Shown piece by piece: positions 52,301-61,300 of a DNA stretch of 64,000 bases (its first letter is position 1; each line of letters starts with the position of its first letter). Location: positions 168,808,625 through 168,872,624 of the forward strand of contig BTPG01000002.1 of assembly GCA_036245525.1 (NCBI GenBank). The letters run 5' to 3'. Both the position numbers and the translations under genes were made by a program. This DNA is from Semisulcospira habei. Its lineage: Eukaryota; Mollusca; Gastropoda; Semisulcospiridae. The notes beneath the pieces are model-generated. The model worked only from the letters and a program-made list of their open reading frames with translations. It was not told the DNA's origin and searched no databases.

Positions 52301-55300
52301 TGGTGCCAAAGTAACCTGACCCCAGCCGTGCACTATCCCCTGAACTAGTGTGCAGTCTTCCGACCACCAACCAACACCAACCTCTCAAACGAGGGAATTT
52401 CAACCATAGGGTTTAAGCCTATTTAACCCTTCGGCCGCATTTCCCAAATGTTAGAGGTGTCAGCTAACGACTATGTACCGAATGCAGTAGAGGGATCGAC
52501 TACGATAGTTGAAGGGTAGTGCCAGATTAGCTTGGCGCCATCAGGCGTCAAGCTAATCTGGCAGTACCCGTGAATTATCATTGTAGAGGTGTCATATAAC
52601 GACTATGTACCAGATGCAGGAAATGGAACGACCATGATAATTCAAGGGTAGTGCCAGATTATCCTGGCACCTGCTTCACCCATCTCCTGCAACTGATACA
52701 TACTTAGTCTCCTGCAACCTGTATAAATGTGGCTGTGGAGTTAAATGGGTTAAAGTATGGCTCTTTGACCCCTTGAAGGAATGAATGAACTTTGTTAATG
52801 TCTGATGACACCTTGGTGATTTAAATTTTTTAAATTCATTTTTAACAAGTTTACTACTACTGACAATACGTTTGGCAGAAAAGACGCGTAACTACAAATC
52901 CTTTTCACTCGACAGTATTGCCAGTAGGAGTTAAAGGGTTAATATTCATGCAAAAAAATAAGGATGTGGTGATTTATGGGATGTACATCAAATGACATCC
53001 TTGCCTGCAGAACTCAAATGAATGCAAATGGAGCAATGATTACTTATTAGATATAGTGCAACATAGGTCCCTGCAGGCTTTTAGAATCATTCTGTGACCC
53101 ATATCCATGTGCGTTGGGAAGTGGGACAGAGCTCTCCATGAGGCCTCTGGCAGGTGGCTGGGTACGAGTTGTTGGAGTGAATACTAACACTTGGGCCGTG
53201 CATAGGTCGTTTGGGTGAACAACTATAAAAATGCTGAACAGCTGATGCTTGTTTGGGTGCATGGTATAATATTATTGACATTCAGGCCTTAGGGGGAAAA
53301 AGCCAATGTGTTCAACATACTGTTGTTGGACTTACTGTGTTTTGCCCTTGAAGGACTCAAATAAACTTTGCAGAACACAATGTGATGTCTCGTTTGTATC
53401 TAGGCGACGCTGACAAGTGTGTGTGTGTGTGTGTGTGTGGGTTTATAGAATATATTTTAGTGACATTTCATAGCTGCCTTATTGTGATGAAAGAGCCTAA
53501 ATTACGAAAAATATGTGATATTTAATGTTATGTTTACATTAATTAGCTTACATGTTTATGTGTATCGTTTGAATGTGATGTCTATAGTGGTTGTATTCTT
53601 TATCGGTCTCATTTTGGATTATATTTTGAATCTTGAGTACTAACCATGTTTAAAGTATGTGACAGACTGTAGAGCAAGTGGGACAGATTTCTTCTGCTGT
53701 CTGTCCAGTGATGGTCAATTTTAAATCCTAGCGGGAAAGCCCGCATCCATCACACACAACTTCTAATCACAGCATAAATCAGAATGAAAGACATGACATA
53801 CAAAATCATTATTATTACTGGTACTTACTGCTCTGCGAGCTGGGAACATGTTGTCTTCCAGCAGGTGATGCATGCGCGTGTCGTCAGCATCCTTCCTGGA
53901 ATACACAGCCTCTACAGACTGTATGTCCCGTGGAGGAGGGGCGAAGTACACCTCATTTGAAGACCTGAAACATCCCATAAAGATCTGATAAAACAACTGC
54001 TTCTACGAGGACAAAATCAGAAGGAGCACTGATGAAAAGTTCATGCAATTTAAAAGTACTCATGCAGTTTAACACATTTAGTCTCGACACCTTACAGCAT
54101 GTGATGGATCAAACATGATAACTCAAAGGTAGTGCCTGATGGCGCCAAGCCAGTCTGGCACTACCCTTGAGTTATCATCGTCGATCCATCTCCTGCAACT
54201 GGTACATACTTGTTAAATGACACCTCTAAAATTTGCAAAATGTGGCCTTGGGGTTAAACGGGTTAACACATTGAATCCTAAAGTAAACTAATCAAAATGA
54301 ATTTTTTTTCTAAAATGTATTTTTTTGAAAAATACTTACCGATGGCATTACTATCTGGAATACACTCAATTGCCTATAGATTTCAGCCAAAAGTTGTGTA
54401 ACCAACACAACTGGGGAGGAGACACCGGGGATCCACGCACTGGGGCCCCGGGTGGCCTCCCCTTACTACCCTATCCTGGCATTCGTAGGGCGACCCAGTC
54501 AGTTTCACACATAGCCAAAAACGGCAAGTGGGGCAGTCTGAGTAATGCCATCGGTAAGTATTTTTCAAAAAAATACATTTTAGAAAAAAAAATCATTTGT
54601 TTTTTCAAAATACATTACCGATGGCATTACTATTGGGAAGAATGTCGAACAGGCGGAGGGTGCCGTTCCTATAACCGCAAACCCAACCACCCGTCGGCCC
54701 AGAGAGAGAGAGAGAGAGAGAGAGCACTCCCGACGATTTCAGCTATGACGTGCCTAAGACGCCAGGGGCGCGCGGAGGGAGTGCTGGGCCGCGGAGATGT
54801 CACCCACCCATGCCAGGGAGTCACGTTGGCCGGATAGGTCTCCGAGATAAAAGCGGGCGAAGGTGGAGTCAGCTCGCCAGCCGACCGCTGTAACAGTATC
54901 CTTGACCGAGCAGTTGCGGTCCAGGGCAAGACTGGTGGCCACTGCTCTTACTTCATGCGCCCGGAAGTGAAGAAGTCTATCGCCATCCGGGGAGAGGTCC
55001 TGGTAGGCTGACTTAATCACCCACCGCAGCCAGGGCGACACTGTCTGGGCCGAGATATTGGGCCTGCCTGCGGACAGTGGGAGGAAGAGGCGAGAGCGCC
55101 CCCGGCGTCGCGGCTTAGAGCGACGCAGGTAAATCCTAAGCGCCCGCACCGGGTCCTGTTGACGCGAAACAGGGACCATGTCCGTTCCACGGAGAGGCCT
55201 TACGGTCAGCATCTGAGGGGCTGCCGCCGGGCGGCGGTTCTTGGTAAAAAAGGATGGGTCGGTGAGAAGCTGTGCAGAACCGTCCGCGCGAAACTGCAAA

Positions 55301-58300
55301 CAGGAGGGAAGTACCAAGAGAGCGTGAAGCTCGCTCACTCGGGACGCCGTGGCGAGAGCCAGCAGAAAACATGCTTTCCGGGTCAAATCTAGCCAAATGC
55401 AGAGGTTCAAAGCGGTCCGTGTTCAGCCACGTTAGTACCCAGGCGAGATCCCACCGAGGAACTAGGGAACGAGAGACTGGTCATCGGAGCTCAAAATGTG
55501 CCAGCAAGTCTGTCAGATCCTTGCAAGCGCCTGGGTCTGGCCGGCCCAGGTGGCGGTAAGTGTCCGCGATCATGGAGCGGTATCCTTTGATGGCAACGGG
55601 TGCTAAGCCTTGTTCGTCAAAAAGCCACAGGAAGAACTCCGCCAGCTCCGGGGTGGCTAGATGTGTGGGAGGGAGACTTCTGGAGGCGCACCAGGCCTGA
55701 AGGACCCTCCACTTGCTCTCATATACCCACCGTGTAGACCGTCTGCGGGCTGCTGCAATAGCCGCCACCGCCACATCCGAGAAACCTCTAGCGGCGAGGG
55801 CTTGCCAGACAACCTCCAGGCGTGAAGGAGGAGGCGCTCCGGGCACGGATGGAAAAGCTGCTGGCGGGGCTGCTTGAGCATCGTGGGAGGAGTAGGAAGC
55901 TCCAGCGGCGGGTCCGTCGCTAGCTCGAGTAGTTCCGTGGTCCAGCTCTTGTTCCAGTTGAAGGGGGCCACCAAACAGAGGACTGCGGAGCAACCCAGAA
56001 GCTTCCGCAGAACCTTCGGAACAAGGACTGACACAGGAGTAGCCATAGCGTCACTGATAAACCCGTACGAAGGCTAAAAGTCAAGTCGCACTCCTACCAA
56101 ATTCACAAAGTCACGTGCGGAAGCCAACCACAAGGTCACTGGCGAAGCTCACTGAAAGTCAAAGCCGGTCCGAACCGGACGGCGCTCAGTTCAAACACAG
56201 TAGTCTACAAACTACGAGTAGGAGAGAAGTCAACGAAGTAGAGAGTCCAAGGCTATGAAAAACCCTCAAAGTCGAAGGCCAAAAAACTATCAAACTCTGG
56301 TAGAAAAGTTCCGAACGGAGTAAGGCAAAAACTCGACCGTCCACGGTCAAGCTACGAGTGAAACTAGCTGCGTCGCCCTACGAATGCCGGGATAGGGTAG
56401 TAAGGGGAGGCCACCCGGGGCCCCGGTGCGTGGATCCCCGGTGTCTCCTCCCCAGTTGTGTGGGTTACACAACTTTTGGCTGAAATCTATAGGCAATTGA
56501 GTGTATTCCAGATAGTAATGCCATCGGTAATGTATTTTGAAAAAACAAACTACAGAGTTTACTTTGTCCTCTAAAGAGTACACGTACATGTATACAACTC
56601 CAAGAGATAGAGCACAAAAAAAACACAACAGTTTAAGGGTAGTGTCAGAATATTCTGGCACCACCCTTGAACTATCCCGATCAATTGATTTCCGATGTGG
56701 AGTATCATGCATGAATAGCTTATATTTAAACAAGAAAAGAATACACAATTTCACTCACTCAGGGAACGAAGCGGTGGAGTTTTGAGTTTCGAGACCTTTG
56801 GCAAAGGATGACTCTCTGCTCATGACGGTGCCTAGAAATGTTCCGTGGGAGGTGATGTGGTGCATAGCATCCCGCACGTTGAGAGTGGAGAACACTTTGA
56901 AGATGTTGGTTTCTCGGCTCTTTGGTTTCTCTCGCAACAAGAGAGGCTTCAGATACTTTGTGTTGAAGTGCTCAAACCTAAAGTAAAGAAAATACGAAAT
57001 GATTAAAACTACCATCATTACTAACGCTCTCAACCCCATGGCCACATTTCCAAACATTTGGGAGGCATTGTCTAACAACTATGTACCAGTTGTAGGAGAT
57101 GGACTGATCATGATAATTCAAGGTTAGTGCCAGATGATCAATCCATCTCCTGCTGCAGGGTCCCGGGGCTAAATGGGTTAAAGTTTGTTAACTGATAAAT
57201 TTGAAAACAGGAATACGCATAAATTATGTGCCGTCCGTCCACAAGTATCTTATAAGATCAATACTTTCAGTAATGATGGCAGAACACAAGGATGTTGCTG
57301 TACACCGCAACTCCCATTACCAGGAACCTGCCCAATAACTCTTTCCTATCGAAACACTTCCGGTTTAGCGTTAGCCCAAACAAACCAAACGCTTATGTTA
57401 TAGTGTTGTGCTTGTCGCCATCTACAAGACGAGTTGCTAGTATTCTAGGGTTGGGTTTTTACAAAAATCGCATGAAGGACAGCTATTGGTCTAAGGGAAG
57501 CAACCACTATATGTTTCACCAACCATTTCTAATATCTGAAAGTGAATGCCCTTGTCGGGTGGTGTCGGAACAAGGCCAAAGTAGCCGACAACGTGCCTTG
57601 GATCATCTCCGACGATGAGCTTGTTTGATCCTCAAGAGCGCAGTTTCAACAGTGATTTTTAGCTCGTAAAATTGTGATTCAAGAAGGGACAGATCTCTTG
57701 TGTGATTTCTTTGCTTGTGGAATACATTTTTCTGCCCTGTTGGTGAGTAAATCTGGGTTTTTCATTTCATGTGCTTACACTGTTGCTACCAAAACCACGT
57801 TTCTCATTTTATGCTCCGCCATGTTTGTTCTGTTGCATAATAATCAAATTGGTTCGACTTCCCACTAAACTTTTAAAGTACTTATAATGCTCTTTCCAAT
57901 GATACCCAATTTATCTATGGTTGTTAGCTTGGGAGGCTGTGAAAATTAATTCAAACTATCCCAAAAATGTACGTCACCACGGAACACACCTCCTTTTACC
58001 TGCTACGTCTGCAGGGAACTGACTCGTTGAGAATTTTACGATGGGAAAGAGATAACCATAACCAGCAACTTTCATAATGCAACTTTCAAGTTAAAAAAAA
58101 ACAAAACTACATGAAATCTAAACAATTCAGTTTAGAGAAGACTTTCACTGACGAAAGTTTAATTTAAAATCTGCACGTCAAACACCGTTCTAGAATGAAA
58201 ACAATCAAGATGATTTTATCCCAAAGTCTACCGTATTGTTTGGAAATTGGAGCTCACAGGTGTTTATCTTTCAGAGTTGTTCATATTTTTAGGCTTATTA

Positions 58301-61300
58301 TGCTGATCCATTTCCCTCTTCTCTAAGCCAACCTTTGATCAACACACGTTGGTGCACACAAATAAAGATGGACACACAGCGCTTCCCGCTATTAGTACGC
58401 TTGTGGGCTCATCAGTGTAGCTGCAGGAATCTATCTCCTTCTACTCTAACCCACCTTCTGATCCACACATACTGGCACACAAAAATAAAGACGGACACAC
58501 AGCAATTCCTGCCATTTGTAAGCTCTGTAGTCTGGCGCAGCATAGCTATTCTGAAGAAGAATAGCACGAGCAGCGAAATGACGTCACTTCAAGCTTCATG
58601 TCATGGCATAATTAGTCCGACGCCGCCGTGTTCATAGTGATGACTCGATGTCATACGTCACTCATTGCAGTACTACATTTGATGCATTAGAGATTAAACT
58701 TTGCAGTTTTCCTGCTGATTTCCACACCTAGGGCTTACAGGTCACAATTTGACCTAATAATACTACGCCAGCAGTCTTATGCAAACACTGTTTATGAAAA
58801 ATCATGTGGACATTAATGAAAAGAAAAAAGAAAAATTAATGTTAAGTTAGCTGTTTTACAAATGACTCCGAAAATGTGGTGCAGAAAAATGTCTGATTTT
58901 CACACCTAGGGCTTACAGGTCACAACTGACCTAATCGTACCTGACAGCTGAGACAAACTGTAGGCTTATATAAATTCCGTATATGAAAAATCATGTGATT
59001 ATTATTTAATATTAATAAAAAGATTGTTTTCAACAACAAAAAAAGATTCAATTGTTTTAAGATTAATCACAAATAATTCGTGAAATTAATCCCAAAAACT
59101 TCAAATATTAATTTTTAAAATATTTAATTATCACTCCAAAAGATCTAGAGGTACAATGCTGGTTAACGAACTCATTTCAGTATCTCCCTTTTCATCTAGC
59201 TATATGCAAACTATCTAGTAAAAAATAAGAAAAATTACGGATTCCAGTGTGGATCAACCGGTTTTTGTAAAACAGCCATTTTCTCACCAATGAGCATCTA
59301 AATAACAAACATTAAAAAAATACCTCAAGATTATTCTTTTAGGGACAATATCATACAATTTCAAGCATGTCCGTCCTCAAATGTGGGCTATAGTCACCGT
59401 CACACTCACACAAACAGCGCTTGGCACCAAAAACACGTTCTCTAGCAAGGTTAGTGTAGCTAGACACGACGTCATTTTTATCTTGTTACTTTTTTGCTAG
59501 AATTTGGGGCCCGCATGCCCAACACACCGTGTGCATTCTCTGGAATGCGTTGCAACCAGCCCTATTTCAAAGTCTACCGTATTTTCAATACGGTAGACAA
59601 AAAACCACAAAGATTTTACAGCGCAACGCTGACCATGTAAACAAAATACTTAAATCTAACCGTCTACAAGCTAACCTGTTTTTTATGGAGTTGTGACTAG
59701 TACTGCCGATAATGTCCTCCATCCCCGCCATCATGTGGTCAATGAGCTGAAAACACACAAAGGACTATTACTTTGACCTCCATTTTGCCATGACACAGTA
59801 CAGTCGACATAAATCAACCATCACAGATCACGGGTAGTGCCAAATAAGCTTGGTGCCTGGACAGCGCCAAGCTCATCTGGCACTAACCTGTACTATTGTA
59901 GCTGGCACATCTCCAACTAAAGAAGACACCTTTCAATTGAAGTCCGGTTCCAACCCAAAGCCAAAGAGTTTAACTCATTCGAGGCCAGCCACATCCGGAT
60001 GCACAGCATAAGCCGAGCATCCAGATGCAGCTAATTAATAACCCATTTAGTCCTGACATCTTACAGCACTTGATGGATTGACCAAGACAGTTCAGGGGGT
60101 AGTTCCAGATTAGCGTGGCACCTGAAGGCGCCAAGCTAATCTGGCACTACCCTTGAATTATCATGGTTGATCCATCTCCTGCAAGTAATAATAATAATAA
60201 GAAAAGGAGATTTGTTGAGCGCTTATTCTAAAAGTAGCTCTGAGTGGCACATAGTTGTCAGGTGACACCTCCAAAATCTGGGAAATCTGGAATAAGTGGG
60301 TAAAGTCTGGTTCAAACCTAAAATCCAAAGAGGTATTTTAAAATACACATGGACACACAGAGGTTTGCCATTTCCCATCACCTTCAAGACCCAATACGTA
60401 TAAAATGTACAACCAAACAGTCGCAGACAGAAACATTCAACAAGCTTACACCAGACAACAGTGTCCCTCAGGCAACGGCAGACACATACTGAGTAACAAA
60501 GACAGTGTGATTAAGGAAAATGACTCCTTTACATATGTATATAAATTTGCCTGGCTCATGCATGACCTTTTAGGTAATTATCATCTTTTAACGCATGACA
60601 TTGACTAATGTGCTGTGCGTCACTCTAGACACAGATATGCAGCATTATGTCTTGTGAGTCACGCACTTCATTTCAGGACCACCCCTTCTGAATGCTTTCA
60701 GTCACGGCTCCCATTTTCACAGCAGCTTAACTCTTAAACTTCCAGAACTAAATGACCTCCGTTCAATCAAATGGAAGTCATTTAGTTCTGGAAGTATAAG
60801 CGTCAAAGGGCCTGAATATCTCCAGGTAGAAATTGTACAGGGTACACAGACCCAATCTGAAAATTTAAAGGGTAAAAAACATTGGACAAGTAATACTGAA
60901 TCATTAGCATGTTCTTTAAATAAATAAAAAAATAATGCATCTCGGATGCAGATGTACTGAATTTCAGTGCATCTGCCTACTGATTCATCACATTTTCAGA
61001 TGTGATTGAATTTTAGTGTCATACTAACAGACGCACATACATGGGAGCCCTTTTCAACAAGTATCATTACTAATGTAATCATACATAAATGTAGATATGT
61101 TACCAGTATAGAAAACAACATGTCAATGTGACAAAGTAATATCAGCTACTCACAGTCACATCCACAAAATTATTTCTTTGACCAGACATATAGTGAGGAC
61201 TATATTTTTCTTTTATAGACTGCAGTGAGGTCAATAAGAACTGATAAGACATGGTATAGAATGCAAGATAAGGCAAGAATGGAAAGTTCCTGCTCCTTAT

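Noticed and set aside
57160..57620. Possible extra exon or promoter (more CpG, ACTTCCGG)
   Set aside because: No splice-consistent frame or similarity to NHE or another gene. Left as unassigned intron DNA.
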